DNA of 64,000 nucleotides from Puia dinghuensis (GCF_014642875.1 NZ_BMJC01000001.1:973335-1037334), one strand, 5' to 3'; shown: positions 8,153 through 17,313, counted from the stretch's first letter. Notes: generated by a model from the letters alone, not told the origin. Numbers and translations are program-made.

Positions 8153-9715
8153 ATGAAAATGACTACTTTTATGTATCCAACGATGGAGAGCAACGACGTT
8201 CATACGAAAGAGAAAAACGGTAACACGCTATTCCCGGTTTTTGTAAAGCTCGAGCAGCTTCGGCTGTTGATCGTGGGCGGCGGCAACGTCGGTCTGGAAA
8301 AATTGCAGACCGTCCTGCAGAACTCCCCGGCCACGGCCATTACGCTCGTTGCGCCATTGATAAGTACAGCGGTGCGCGAGCTCGCCGCACAGCACCCGAA
8401 CGTCCACCTGGTACAACGCCCCTATGAGCCCGATGACCTCAACGAAACAGATATCGCCATAGTGGCTGTAAACGACCGGTCTGTCAGCGCAACGATAGCC
8501 CATGACGCAAAACAGCGCGGCATCCTGGTGAACGTAGCCGATACCCCCGACCTCTGTGATTTCTACCTCAGCTCCGTTGTCCGGAAAGGGAATCTCAAAA
8601 TTGCGATCTCCACCAACGGGAAGTCTCCGACCATCGCCAAACGTCTGAAGGAAGAACTCGGCGGGATGATACCCGACGAGATGGAAAGCGTACTCAACAA
8701 TATGCATTCCATCCGGCAGCAGATCAACGGCGATTTCCCCGAGAAGGTGCGGCAACTCAACGAGCTGACCAAGGTGCTGGTAGCCAAACGGGCGAGCCCC
8801 GCATTACCCGAACAGCCGCGTTACAACCGCTGGCAGCAGGTGGTCAAATGGTGCCTCTTTGCTTTTCTTTTTATGATCCTGGGTCATGGATTGCTCTCCC
8901 TTGTCCCTTTTGCAGGCATCCTCGACTTCTTCCGCTCCCTGCCCCAGCGCTTTGACGTCACCAGCTTTCTGATCATGACCCTGGCGGGCTTTCTGGCGCA
9001 GATGGTCGACGGGTCGCTGGGCCTCGGCTATGGCACCATCTCCACCACCTTCCTGCTGGCCTATGGTGTACCCCCGGCCATCGTGAGCAGCCGCGTCCAC
9101 TCGGCGCGCGTCTTTTCCAGCGGTGTTTCGGGATATAGCCATCACCGTTTCGGTAATATCAACAAAAAACTGTTCCGCACCATCGTCATCCCCGGCATCA
9201 TCGGCGCCGTCCTCGGCGCCGCCATGGCTTTCACCAGCCAGGGATATGCGAAATATGTACGCATCCCCCTTTCGATATATACCGTCTACCTGGGCTACTA
9301 TATCTTTAGAAAGGCCTTTGTCCGGCGAAACCCCAAAGACAAGGTAAAGCGGGCCGGCTGGCTGGCCTCCGCGGGCGGATTTACGGACGCCTTTGCGGGC
9401 GGCGGCTGGGGAACCCTGGTAACGAGCACGCTCATCTCCAAACGGCGTAACCCCCGCTATGTCATCGGTTCGGTATGCCTGGCGGAATTCTTCGTCGTCC
9501 TGGCCAGCTCTATCACCTTTTTCATCCTGCTGAAGAGTATCCCGTTATTCGATGTCGCCGGGATGATCCTGGGCGGCATTGTCGCCGCGCCCATCGCAGC
9601 CCGGCTGGTGGGTAAGCTGCCGGTGAAGACGATGTTCATCGCGGTAGGCGCCCTGGTCATCCTCACCAGCTGCAGCACGCTATGGAAATCCATCCAGCAG
9701 GTGCTGCATCATTAA
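8153..9715 (+). CDS. Siroheme synthase (Met8/CysG-B type) fused to TSUP/TauE exporter
   Basis: 520 aa. Residues about 26-215 resemble precorrin-2 dehydrogenase/sirohydrochlorin ferrochelatase: a dinucleotide-binding LLIVGGGNVGLEK near 38-50, then NVADTPDLCDFYLSSVVRKG and IAISTNGKSPTIAKRLKEEL. The Asp in NVADTP matches the catalytic Asp region of CysG. Residues about 226-515 are membrane segments of the TSUP family (AGFLAQMVDGSLGLGYG near 279; GGFTDAFAGGGWGTLVTS near 408). The N-terminal part would finish siroheme for CysI, and the C-terminal part may export sulfite or a sulfonate. The domains are in one frame with no stop between them. Start alternatives are 8153, 8159, 8171 and 8183. Confidence 0.85.
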   Translation: MKMTTFMYPTMESNDVHTKEKNGNTLFPVFVKLEQLRLLIVGGGNVGLEKLQTVLQNSPATAITLVAPLISTAVRELAAQHPNVHLVQRPYEPDDLNETDIAIVAVNDRSVSATIAHDAKQRGILVNVADTPDLCDFYLSSVVRKGNLKIAISTNGKSPTIAKRLKEELGGMIPDEMESVLNNMHSIRQQINGDFPEKVRQLNELTKVLVAKRASPALPEQPRYNRWQQVVKWCLFAFLFMILGHGLLSLVPFAGILDFFRSLPQRFDVTSFLIMTLAGFLAQMVDGSLGLGYGTISTTFLLAYGVPPAIVSSRVHSARVFSSGVSGYSHHRFGNINKKLFRTIVIPGIIGAVLGAAMAFTSQGYAKYVRIPLSIYTVYLGYYIFRKAFVRRNPKDKVKRAGWLASAGGFTDAFAGGGWGTLVTSTLISKRRNPRYVIGSVCLAEFFVVLASSITFFILLKSIPLFDVAGMILGGIVAAPIAARLVGKLPVKTMFIAVGALVILTSCSTLWKSIQQVLHH

Positions 9716-9758
9716 GCGCACACCATCGGCCGGCGCCATCTCTGGAAGGCCGCGGCGC

Positions 9759-10730
9759 TCAGGCCACGAGCAGGCTGCACCCCCGGATATCGCTGTTGTC
9801 GACCCGCCCCGAGACCTCGAAACGCCCGTCGGGAAAGATACGCCCCACATCATCCGTCGCAAGAAAAGCACATGACCAGCGATTGGCCAGGTCGATGACA
9901 TTGAGGATGCCTTCCCCCTGCATCCTTACTTCCAGCGGATCGTCCTCGGTACGCACCAGCATCCGCATCCAGGACGGGCAGGTGAAGAGCCCCTGTCCCG
10001 GGGAATAGGCCTGGGACAGCAATTCGGTCATCCCGTATTCGGCGTGGATGGTCTCCACTCCAAGCCGGCCGCTGAGAAAAGCATGCAATTCCCCACGGAT
10101 AAGCTCACGCCTCCGCCCCTTCATCCCCCCCGTCTCCATGATCACCGTATGCCGCAGGGACATGGAATATTTCTCGGCAAAATCCAGCAGGGCGAAGGTC
10201 ACCCCGATAAGCAGGGTCTTTTGCCCCCGGGCCTCCAGTTGCTGCAATACGCCATGCAACGCTTCATGTTCATACAGGTAGAACCCGCTTTGCGGATGGC
10301 CGCTTTGTTCGATGAGATCATGGACCATAACGACAAGCGAGCTGCTCGTCCTTTCCAGGTAGGAAGGCAGGAGCCCGATGATGCACCAATCCCTGATGGG
10401 GCCATAAAATTGCTCAAAAGCCGCCCTGAAACTCGCTTTGTAGAGTTCGAGGTCTTTCACCTCATGCCTGCTGCTCACCATCCCCGTCGTTCCGCTGCTG
10501 GTAAATACCGTCTCGGGGATGAAATCAGTGGTTTTCACCGCATGGGTCTTGAAAAAACTCACCGGCAGGAAGGGGATGTCCTCAAGCCTTGCGACGGCTG
10601 CCGGGTTCACTCCCAGGGTTTCGGCATACCGGCGGTAGAGCGCATTATGGGTAAACTGGAATCGGAAAAGCTCAAGGGCCTGAGAAGTAAAATCCGCAGG
10701 GTCCCAATTGTTAAAAAATGCTAAATGCAC
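9759..10730 (-). CDS. LuxE/acyl-protein synthetase-like ligase
   Basis: 323 aa, convergent with the fusion gene. It has the adenylate-forming phosphate loop TSSGTTG (about residues 77-83), the TGGMKGRR segment near 203 and HAEYGMTELLSQAY near 232, as in LuxE-type acyl-protein synthetases. It probably activates a carboxylic or fatty acid as an adenylate. No luxC or luxD partner lies nearby, so the acceptor is unknown. The start codon sits only 4 nt after an exact TATTTTTG box on this strand, which may mean a leaderless transcript. Confidence 0.75.
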   Translation of the reverse strand: MHLAFFNNWDPADFTSQALELFRFQFTHNALYRRYAETLGVNPAAVARLEDIPFLPVSFFKTHAVKTTDFIPETVFTSSGTTGMVSSRHEVKDLELYKASFRAAFEQFYGPIRDWCIIGLLPSYLERTSSSLVVMVHDLIEQSGHPQSGFYLYEHEALHGVLQQLEARGQKTLLIGVTFALLDFAEKYSMSLRHTVIMETGGMKGRRRELIRGELHAFLSGRLGVETIHAEYGMTELLSQAYSPGQGLFTCPSWMRMLVRTEDDPLEVRMQGEGILNVIDLANRWSCAFLATDDVGRIFPDGRFEVSGRVDNSDIRGCSLLVA

Positions 10731-10734
10731 CCCA

Positions 10735-10742
10735 CAAAAATA
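10735..10742 (-). promoter_or_regulatory. -7 box (TATTTTTG) of the LuxE-like gene
   Basis: An exact match to the Bacteroidota TAnnTTTG element on the minus strand, ending 4 nt before the ATG. Transcription starting a few nt downstream would begin at or next to the start codon. Confidence 0.45.
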
Positions 10743-10764
10743 CCCCCTTTTAGTTAAAATTAGG

Positions 10765-10772
10765 TAGGTTTG
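10765..10772 (+). promoter_or_regulatory. -7 box (TAGGTTTG) of the lipoprotein gene
   Basis: An exact TAnnTTTG match 19 nt before the ATG at 10792, back to back with the minus-strand box at 10735-10742. Confidence 0.42.
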
Positions 10773-10791
10773 TAACTATCAATACTTCCAC

Positions 10792-11247
10792 ATGAAGCCT
10801 GGCTACTTCCTGGTATCCGTATTTCTCCTGGTCATCATCATCGCAATCAGCTGCGGCAAGAGCGGTTCGGGCAGCAAACCCAAGATCTCCATTGAATCCA
10901 TCAATACCGTCGTTCAGCATGACGACTCTATGCGGGCCCTGTTCAAACTGAGCAATGCCGCCGGTCTCAGCAACGGTACCTTCGTCGCCATCCGCAAAAG
11001 GCTCAACCAGGCGCCAATCCCCGCCCAGGATACCGCCGGCGTGGATACATTTCCGGTGCAAATACCCAATTTCAACGGCAGTTCGAGTGGAGAAATGCGT
11101 TTTGCCCTGCCCGCCCAGGGATTCCTTAGTCAGACCTCCGACCTGCACATAAACGATACCCTTATTTACAAATTCTTCGTACTAACTACGGGCAATGTTT
11201 CCAGCGATACGATACCTTCTCCCAAGATCGTTATCCTAAATCCGTAA
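10792..11247 (+). CDS. Putative lipoprotein of unknown function
   Basis: 151 aa. A hydrophobic signal segment (about residues 4-19) ends in a lipobox-like AISCGK, so Cys20 is probably lipidated. The rest is Ser/Gly-rich and strand-like (VQHDDSMRALFKLSNAAGLSNG; FVLTTGNVSSDTIPSPKIVIL), resembling small surface lipoproteins of this phylum. No catalytic motif is seen and I do not recognise the family. The next gene begins 9 nt after its stop, suggesting co-transcription with the membrane protein. Confidence 0.7.
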   Translation: MKPGYFLVSVFLLVIIIAISCGKSGSGSKPKISIESINTVVQHDDSMRALFKLSNAAGLSNGTFVAIRKRLNQAPIPAQDTAGVDTFPVQIPNFNGSSSGEMRFALPAQGFLSQTSDLHINDTLIYKFFVLTTGNVSSDTIPSPKIVILNP

Positions 11248-11256
11248 CTTAGGGGC

Positions 11257-12096
11257 GTGTTCAGAAAGATCATCGATTATTTTGTTTTCAGCAGCCTGTA
11301 TATTGCCTTATGCGCCGTGCTGATGGTCTGGCAAACCACCTGGCTGTTGCTGGGAGCAGCGCCTTCAGACCGGCTCCTCGGGTTTGTCTTTTTCTCCACC
11401 ATCTGCAGCTACAATTTCCACTGGTACCTCACCCCGCGATCGGCCAGCCCATCCCGGCGGGTACAATGGACTAACCACCATAAAGCCCTGCATTTCGTTC
11501 TCTACCTCACCGGCGTCGTCGGCGCCTGCGTATATTTCTTTTACCTTCTGCCTTATTTTTTCGCACTGTGCTTCGGTGCCTTCCTTACCTTCCTGTATTC
11601 CGCGCCCAAGATACCCCACCCTATTTTCCATCATTTGCGGAAGATCGCCGTCGGCAAGACCCTTTTCCTCGCCTTTGTATGGGTCTATGTGACAACAGTG
11701 CTGCCCCTCATCGTAGCCGGGGCGCAATGGAATGTCTCCTTTGTCCTGTTCACCACCGGCCGCTTCTTCCTCATCTATGCCATCTGCATCATCTTCGACT
11801 ATCGCGATAGACAAGACGACAAAGATCAGGGCATCCGCAGCCTGATCACGCTGCTGAGCGAAAAAGGCATCGACCGCCTCTTCTGGCTATCCATGACCCT
11901 TTTCTTCCTGTGCAATATTGCCCTCGCCTTTTATCACTACCCGGCTTATTACATCTTCCTGCTGGTGATCCCCGGCGTCATTACCACCGCCCTATACCGG
12001 CCGAGCAAACGCAATTTCTCCGATGATCTGTACTACATCGTCCTGGACGGGCTGATGATGTTTTCTGGCCTGCTGATGTTCATTTTTAGGATTTAA
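11257..12096 (+). CDS. UbiA-like integral membrane protein
   Basis: 279 aa from a GTG start. There are about eight hydrophobic segments. A polar cytoplasmic loop has FDYRDRQDDKDQGIRSL (about residues 186-202), reminiscent of the second Asp-rich motif of UbiA prenyltransferases. The first Asp-rich motif is not evident; SYNFHWYLTPRS occupies the equivalent loop. It may therefore be a divergent or inactive relative. The 9-nt gap from the lipoprotein gene suggests an operon. Confidence 0.62.
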   Translation: MFRKIIDYFVFSSLYIALCAVLMVWQTTWLLLGAAPSDRLLGFVFFSTICSYNFHWYLTPRSASPSRRVQWTNHHKALHFVLYLTGVVGACVYFFYLLPYFFALCFGAFLTFLYSAPKIPHPIFHHLRKIAVGKTLFLAFVWVYVTTVLPLIVAGAQWNVSFVLFTTGRFFLIYAICIIFDYRDRQDDKDQGIRSLITLLSEKGIDRLFWLSMTLFFLCNIALAFYHYPAYYIFLLVIPGVITTALYRPSKRNFSDDLYYIVLDGLMMFSGLLMFIFRI

Positions 12097-12097
12097 G

Positions 12098-12105
12098 TAC
12101 ATTTG
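12098..12105 (+). promoter_or_regulatory. -7 box (TACATTTG) of the M42 peptidase gene
   Basis: An exact TAnnTTTG match 20 nt before the ATG. A TTTT (12074-12077) lies 20 nt upstream, the right spacing for a weak -33 box. Confidence 0.48.
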
Positions 12106-12125
12106 CTGCCATAAGTAATTCAACA

Positions 12126-13250
12126 ATGGCAAAAAGTGCGAAGAGCAGCTCTACATCTACATCTACTTCTATCCTTACTCCCAGGTCCTGGGAATTCTTA
12201 AAAAAATACATAGACAACCCCTCCCCTGTAGGCTTCGAAACCAGCGGCCAGAAACTCTGGCTCGACTACCTGAAACCCCATGTGGACAGCTGTTTCACCG
12301 ACCCTTATGGAACGGCAGTCGGGATCGTCAATCCCGACGCGCCCTTCAAGGTCGTGATCGAGGCGCATGCGGACGAGATCAGCTGGTTCGTCAACTATGT
12401 CAACCCCGAAGGCCTGCTCTATCTGAAACGCAATGGCGGCGTCGACCATCAGATAGCACCCGGACAGCGGGTCTTTATCCATGGGAAAAAGGGCCGCGTT
12501 CCGGCAGTATTCGGCTGGCCGGCCATCCATACGCGGCTTGCCAATCCGGATGCGAAAGAGCCACAGCCAAAAGTGGACAGCCTGTTTCTCGACACCGGCG
12601 CACGCAACAAGAAAGAAATAGAAGAACTAGGCGTACACATCGGCGCCGTCGTCACCTACCAGGATGGCTATGCCGAACTGGGTTATGATTATCTCATCGG
12701 CCGGGCCTTTGATAACCGCATCGGCGGATTCATGATCGCCGAAGTGGCCCGCCTGCTGCGCGAAAACAAGAAAAAACTACCCTACGGCCTCTACGTGGTC
12801 AATGCAGTGCAGGAAGAGGTGGGGCTTCGGGGCGCGGAGATGATAGCAAGACGCCTTCGCCCCAATATTGCCATCATCACCGACGTCACCCACGACACGA
12901 CAACGCCCATGATCAATAAGGCGATCGAAGGAGAGATCGCCTGCGGCAAGGGGCCTAGCCTTGCTTTCGGTCCGGCGGTGCACAACAAGCTGCTGGCCAT
13001 CGTCCAGGAGACGGCTGCCACCAACGAGCTCCCCGTCCAGATGCGGGCGGTATCCCGCAGCACAGGCACCGATACGGACTCCTTTGCCTACGCCAACGAT
13101 GGCTGTCCCTCCGTCCTCATCTCCATCCCCCTGCGATATATGCATACGACAGTGGAGATGCTGCACAAAAAGGACGTCGAACAGACGATCAGGCTTATGT
13201 ATGAAACTTTGCTTATCTTGACTCCCAAAACAAATCTGAGCTATCTCTAA
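12126..13250 (+). CDS. M42 family metallo-aminopeptidase
   Basis: 374 aa cytoplasmic di-zinc peptidase of the glutamyl-aminopeptidase/endoglucanase-M family. Ligand regions visible: EAHADEISWFV (about residue 79), the AFDNRIGGFM aspartate (near 197), the QEEVGLRGAE glutamates (near 229), an Asp in TDVTHD (near 253) and the late His in RYMHTTVEM. The N-terminus has a low-complexity Ser/Thr stretch encoded by a roughly threefold 6-nt repeat (about 12149-12167), which cannot shift the frame. Its stop overlaps the ATG of the next small gene (TAATG). Confidence 0.93.
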   Translation: MAKSAKSSSTSTSTSILTPRSWEFLKKYIDNPSPVGFETSGQKLWLDYLKPHVDSCFTDPYGTAVGIVNPDAPFKVVIEAHADEISWFVNYVNPEGLLYLKRNGGVDHQIAPGQRVFIHGKKGRVPAVFGWPAIHTRLANPDAKEPQPKVDSLFLDTGARNKKEIEELGVHIGAVVTYQDGYAELGYDYLIGRAFDNRIGGFMIAEVARLLRENKKKLPYGLYVVNAVQEEVGLRGAEMIARRLRPNIAIITDVTHDTTTPMINKAIEGEIACGKGPSLAFGPAVHNKLLAIVQETAATNELPVQMRAVSRSTGTDTDSFAYANDGCPSVLISIPLRYMHTTVEMLHKKDVEQTIRLMYETLLILTPKTNLSYL

Positions 13251-13426
13251 TGAAAGGGCTGCTCCTATACATCGATCCCGGCAGCGGGAGCTATCTCGTG
13301 CAGGTGATCATTGGCGCCGTCCTGGGAGCACTGTTCTATTTTAAACGGTTTTGGCTTAGAGTAAAAACATTTTTCGTCCGGAAAAAAAAGGGGGCGTCAA
13401 CGGAGAATGACGAAGGAAATGCCTGA
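13250..13426 (+). CDS. 58-aa YIDPGSGS membrane microprotein
   Basis: ATG at 13250 overlaps the M42 stop; 58 codons run to TGA 13424-13426. The N-terminus MKGLLLYIDPGSGSYLVQV is followed by a single hydrophobic segment (about residues 16-31) and a basic tail (KRFWLRVKTFFVRKKKG). The YIDPG(S/T)GS signature recurs in small membrane proteins next to membrane phosphatase-superfamily enzymes in many bacteria (from memory). It is too short for usual length cut-offs. It overlaps the next gene by 20 nt, which strongly suggests translational coupling. Molecular role unknown. Confidence 0.8.
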   Translation: MKGLLLYIDPGSGSYLVQVIIGAVLGALFYFKRFWLRVKTFFVRKKKGASTENDEGNA

Positions 13427-14798
13427 CCGTTCCCGGCATCCGGCCTCGTATAGAGACCCATCGGGGTTCATCTTTCGGTTGGACGGGCTCTGCTACCGGC
13501 AGGTGAACGAAGAATATGCAGACGATTACCGGCAACTGATAGACTCCGGGCTGTATCAGGCACTCAGTAGTAAAAATTGGTTGATCGGCCATTCAGAGGT
13601 CGAACAGGGCCCCATCGGCGGACCCGGCCATCTAAAGACCTTGTTGCCCCGGCAATTACCTTTTATCAGTTATCCGGCCGAATGGAGTCCCGATCAGTTG
13701 AAAGACGCCGCCCTGCTGACGCTTGGCATCCTGCGCGCCGCGATCAGCCGGGGAATGATCCTGAAAGACGCCAGCCCCACGAATATCCAATTTGCAGACG
13801 GAAGACCCCTGTTTATAGACAGCCTGTCCTTTGAACGCTATGACGCCTCCCGGCCATGGGTAGCCTACCGGCAGTTTTGTGAATGTTTTCTTTATCCGCT
13901 GTTGCTCCATCACTACCATCACCAGGGCGTCCATAAGATCCTGGCCGCTTATCCCGAAGGAATTGCAGCCTCCACCACCCTTCCACAGCTGCCGCTGAAA
14001 AGCCGTTTGCGGCCGGGGATCTGGCTGCATGTAGTTTTGCCCGCCCGCATCCGGCAAGGGGATGGTGATGCCGCCAGGTTGCCGCCCTTCGACGAAAAAA
14101 AATTGCTCCTGGTGGTTGATAACCTGGAGAGCACCATTCAAAAGCTCCGGACGGATGCACCCGGTGAAGGCTCGTGGCGCCGGTATTACAGCGAAACGAT
14201 CCTCAGTTCCTCCTACCTCGCGGAAAAAGAAAAGATCTTCCGGGAAATGCTCGGATCCATCGGCTTCTCCTCTGCACTCGATCTGGGTGCGAACGATGGT
14301 CATTTTTCGAAGATCCTGGCGGAGAGAAAAGCCCTTGTCATCGCAGCCGATAGCGATTGGGCCTGCATCGGAAACCTGTATCGCTGGTGCCGGGACACGG
14401 GTACGTCCATTTACCCCCTGTGCATAGATATTGCCGACCCCACCCCTGCCTCCGGGTTCGGCCATGCCGAAAGATCATCCTTCACCGAAAGGGCTGAAAG
14501 CGATCTTGTCATTGCCCTTGCGCTGATCCATCACCTTGTCCTCACCAGGAACATCCCGTTCCATATGCTGGCTGGTTACATCGCCCGACTGACCAGGGCG
14601 CATCTTATCGTCGAATTCGTCGCCGCGACAGACGAAAAAGCGATTCTTCTCACCCGTAACAAGCCCGGCTTCCACAAACCTTATAATGCCAACGCCTTTG
14701 AACAGGAGTTCGGCCGGTATTTCACCATCATCCGGCGGACGCCCATTCCCGGCACCGAAAGGATATTGTATCTCATGAGAAAGAAGGAGGGCCAATGA
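13407..14798 (+). CDS. NoeA-like methyltransferase with kinase-like N-terminal region
   Basis: 463 aa. Residues about 290-400 form a class I SAM-dependent methyltransferase: ALDLGANDGHFSKILAER is motif I, and VIAADSD and DLVIALALIHHLV follow. The N-terminal half holds LKDASPTNIQF with D121 and N126, then FIDSLSF with D138. This order resembles the catalytic loop and metal-binding Asp of protein-kinase-like folds. The pattern recalls nodulation protein NoeA-related methyltransferases. It lies between the microprotein and the AlkP-like membrane enzyme and overlaps both (20 nt and 4 nt). Surface-glycan or lipid modification is plausible but unproven. Confidence 0.75.
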   Translation: MTKEMPDRSRHPASYRDPSGFIFRLDGLCYRQVNEEYADDYRQLIDSGLYQALSSKNWLIGHSEVEQGPIGGPGHLKTLLPRQLPFISYPAEWSPDQLKDAALLTLGILRAAISRGMILKDASPTNIQFADGRPLFIDSLSFERYDASRPWVAYRQFCECFLYPLLLHHYHHQGVHKILAAYPEGIAASTTLPQLPLKSRLRPGIWLHVVLPARIRQGDGDAARLPPFDEKKLLLVVDNLESTIQKLRTDAPGEGSWRRYYSETILSSSYLAEKEKIFREMLGSIGFSSALDLGANDGHFSKILAERKALVIAADSDWACIGNLYRWCRDTGTSIYPLCIDIADPTPASGFGHAERSSFTERAESDLVIALALIHHLVLTRNIPFHMLAGYIARLTRAHLIVEFVAATDEKAILLTRNKPGFHKPYNANAFEQEFGRYFTIIRRTPIPGTERILYLMRKKEGQ

Positions 14799-16261
14799 AA
14801 ATACCCGCCGCAAACCGCTCCTTTTTCCTTTTTTTGTTTCCGCTCTTTTTCGTTTTTCATGGATTTGTACGAAATGCAAGGTTCATCCGGGTGACGGATT
14901 GTCTCGTCCTGACAGGAGCCTACTTTCTTGCGGCGTTGATCCTCTACCTCCTTTTCTATGCCCTTCTCCGCAACAGCATCAATGCGGCGCTGGTGGCGTC
15001 CTTCGTCATGGCCTTCTACCTCTTTTTTGGCTTTATCCATGACCCCCTGCGGAAACACTCCATTTTTCTGCATCGTTACAGTATACTTTTACCCGTTTTC
15101 CTCGGACTAACCGTGCTGCTTACGCTTTACCTTCGGAAAAAAGCTCCCTTTACAAGGTTGAGTCTATACCTGAACCTATTGTTCCTGCTCAGCATCCTCT
15201 ACGACGGAGCTACGCTGACCTGGCAGAGTCTTCAAAGCCGGTCGCCCCGCTTTTCAACGGTAGCCGTCTTCAGTGAAGGGCAGCCTGCTTGCGACACCTG
15301 CGCAAAACCAGACATTTATCTGCTGGTCTTCGACGAATATACAGGCAGCCGCACCCTGCGGGATGTCTATCATTATGACAACCACGGCCTCGACAGCTTC
15401 CTGGAGGCACAAGGCTTTCACATCCAGGGGAAAAGCCGTAGCAATTACTGGTTCACTTCATTCTCCATGGCCTCGATGCTGAATATGTCCTATCTCAATG
15501 GGATTAGCCACCCGCAAGCACTGACATCGGACGATTATACCAATGTCTGGGAGCCCCTCAGGAAATCCGAGGTCGTGAATTCTTTAATAGCAAAAGGCTA
15601 TGACATTGTCAACCTTTCTCCCTTCGACCTTCCCGGACATCCGTCGACGGTCTCCCAGCCCTTCATCGCCACCAATACAAAGCTCATCACCTATCACACC
15701 CTGGCAGATTACCTGGAGAGGGATTTCGGTTACGTGTTGCAGCGCTTTATCCCTCGCGCTTCGAAGCTCGGGAATGTCTACAAAACGAATGAAACGGTCA
15801 TCAGCCGCACCATACAGGCCAGTAGCCTGCATCCGGCAAGGCCGCGGTTTATTTACATGCACGTCGCGCTGCCGCATAGCCCCTTCCTGTTTGACAGCAG
15901 CCTCCACCGGCGCAGCCCGGAAGCCACAAATGTGGACTTCCGGCTCAAAGACTACCTGGACTACCTGCCCTATACCAATTTGCAGGCAAAACAGCTGATC
16001 ACCGCGATAAAAGGCAACTCCGGCGGAAAGGCCGTCATCCTGTTTATGTCGGACCATGGAGTGAGAGCCTGGCATGATGTGAGTGACTTCTCCTATTTCT
16101 TTAATAATCAAAATGCTGTTTATTTTCCTGACAGGGGCTATTCCTGCCTCTATGACAGTATCAGCAATGTCAACCAGTTTAGGGTGGTCTTCAACAAATT
16201 GTTCCGTTCAAATCTTCCTTTATTAAGAGACTCTACCATATTTTTGCAGGATAGCGAATGA
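14795..16261 (+). CDS. Membrane alkaline-phosphatase/sulfatase-superfamily enzyme
   Basis: 488 aa. About five N-terminal membrane segments (residues 1-145) precede an extracytoplasmic AlkP-fold domain. Metal-site motifs visible: [12 protein letters not shown] (near 177), [15 protein letters not shown] (near 219, probably carrying the nucleophilic Thr/Ser), [14 protein letters not shown] (near 353) and [11 protein letters not shown] (near 418). The arrangement resembles LTA-synthase-like phosphoglycerol or phosphoethanolamine transferases. It shares an ATGA overlap with the methyltransferase gene, so the two are co-translated. Substrate unknown. Confidence 0.8.
   Translation: MKIPAANRSFFLFLFPLFFVFHGFVRNARFIRVTDCLVLTGAYFLAALILYLLFYALLRNSINAALVASFVMAFYLFFGFIHDPLRKHSIFLHRYSILLPVFLGLTVLLTLYLRKKAPFTRLSLYLNLLFLLSILYDGATLTWQSLQSRSPRFSTVAVFSEGQPACDTCAKPDIYLLVFDEYTGSRTLRDVYHYDNHGLDSFLEAQGFHIQGKSRSNYWFTSFSMASMLNMSYLNGISHPQALTSDDYTNVWEPLRKSEVVNSLIAKGYDIVNLSPFDLPGHPSTVSQPFIATNTKLITYHTLADYLERDFGYVLQRFIPRASKLGNVYKTNETVISRTIQASSLHPARPRFIYMHVALPHSPFLFDSSLHRRSPEATNVDFRLKDYLDYLPYTNLQAKQLITAIKGNSGGKAVILFMSDHGVRAWHDVSDFSYFFNNQNAVYFPDRGYSCLYDSISNVNQFRVVFNKLFRSNLPLLRDSTIFLQDSE
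16239..16246 (+). promoter_or_regulatory. -7 box (TATTTTTG) for bioB
   Basis: An exact TAnnTTTG element inside the last codons of the AlkP-like gene, 40 nt before the bioB ATG, which may give bioB its own promoter. Confidence 0.4.
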
Positions 16262-16286
16262 ACATACAACATATAAACCGATAACC

Positions 16287-17270
16287 ATGAATCGAAACGA
16301 CTGGACACTTTCCGAAATAAAAGAGATTTACGATACGCCCTTGCTCGACCTCATCTACCGGGCCGCTACGGTTCACCGGGAGCACAATACCATCGGCGAG
16401 GTACAGGTCTGTACATTGCTATCCATCAAGACCGGCGGCTGTCCTGAAGACTGCGCCTACTGTCCGCAGGCAGCCCGCTATAATACCGGCGTGGGTGTAC
16501 AGGCCCTGATGAAGAAAGACGAAGTGCTGGAATATGCCGCAAAGGCAAAGGCCGCAGGCTCCACCCGGTTCTGCATGGGCGCCGCCTGGCGGGAAGTAAG
16601 GGATAACAAGGACTTCGACCGCGTGCTGGACATGGTGAAGGGCGTCAATGAGATGGGGATGGAGGTCTGCTGCACCCTCGGCATGTTGAATGAAGACCAG
16701 GCGAAAAAACTCGCGGACGTTGGCCTTTATGCCTACAACCACAATCTCGACACTTCCTCGGAATACTACGGCGAGATCATCTCTACCCGCACCTATGACG
16801 ACCGGTTGCGGACCCTGGAAAATGTCCGGAAAGCAGGAGTGACCGTCTGTTGCGGCGGCATCATCGGACTTGGCGAAACACATGAAGATCGTATCAAGAT
16901 GCTTTATACGCTTTCCACCCTCCCTCAGCACCCCGAGAGCGTACCCATCAATGCCCTCGTGCGCGTAAAAGGTACGCCACTCGAAAACAATGCAAAAGTG
17001 GATGTCTGGGATATGATCCGGATGATCGCCACCGCACGTATCCTCATGCCTTCGACCATGGTAAGGCTTAGCGCCGGCAGGGCCGAAATGAGTCAGGCAG
17101 AACAGGCGCTCTGCTTTATGGCCGGGGCAAACAGCATTTTTGCCGGGGAGAAGCTGCTCACCACACCCAACCCCTCCTTTGAAGAGGATAATCTTATGTT
17201 CGAACTCCTGGGACTCAGACCGCGGGTCGCTTTCAAGGATGAGAAGGAACTCGCAACAGAGCTGCGCTAA
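16287..17270 (+). CDS. bioB: Biotin synthase
   Basis: 327 aa radical-SAM enzyme that inserts sulfur into dethiobiotin. The cluster motif is visible in [16 protein letters not shown] (about residues 51-66). [13 protein letters not shown] (near 149) and [21 protein letters not shown] (near 255) are diagnostic of BioB and include the conserved Arg near the 2Fe-2S site. The other biotin genes are not in this window, so bioB is isolated. It consumes sulfur and Fe-S clusters, which links it loosely to the cys genes upstream. Confidence 0.97.
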   Translation: MNRNDWTLSEIKEIYDTPLLDLIYRAATVHREHNTIGEVQVCTLLSIKTGGCPEDCAYCPQAARYNTGVGVQALMKKDEVLEYAAKAKAAGSTRFCMGAAWREVRDNKDFDRVLDMVKGVNEMGMEVCCTLGMLNEDQAKKLADVGLYAYNHNLDTSSEYYGEIISTRTYDDRLRTLENVRKAGVTVCCGGIIGLGETHEDRIKMLYTLSTLPQHPESVPINALVRVKGTPLENNAKVDVWDMIRMIATARILMPSTMVRLSAGRAEMSQAEQALCFMAGANSIFAGEKLLTTPNPSFEEDNLMFELLGLRPRVAFKDEKELATELR

Positions 17271-17313
17271 GCCGGCATCAACGGGCGGCCGCGCATTAGC
17301 GGACAGCCGCGCG

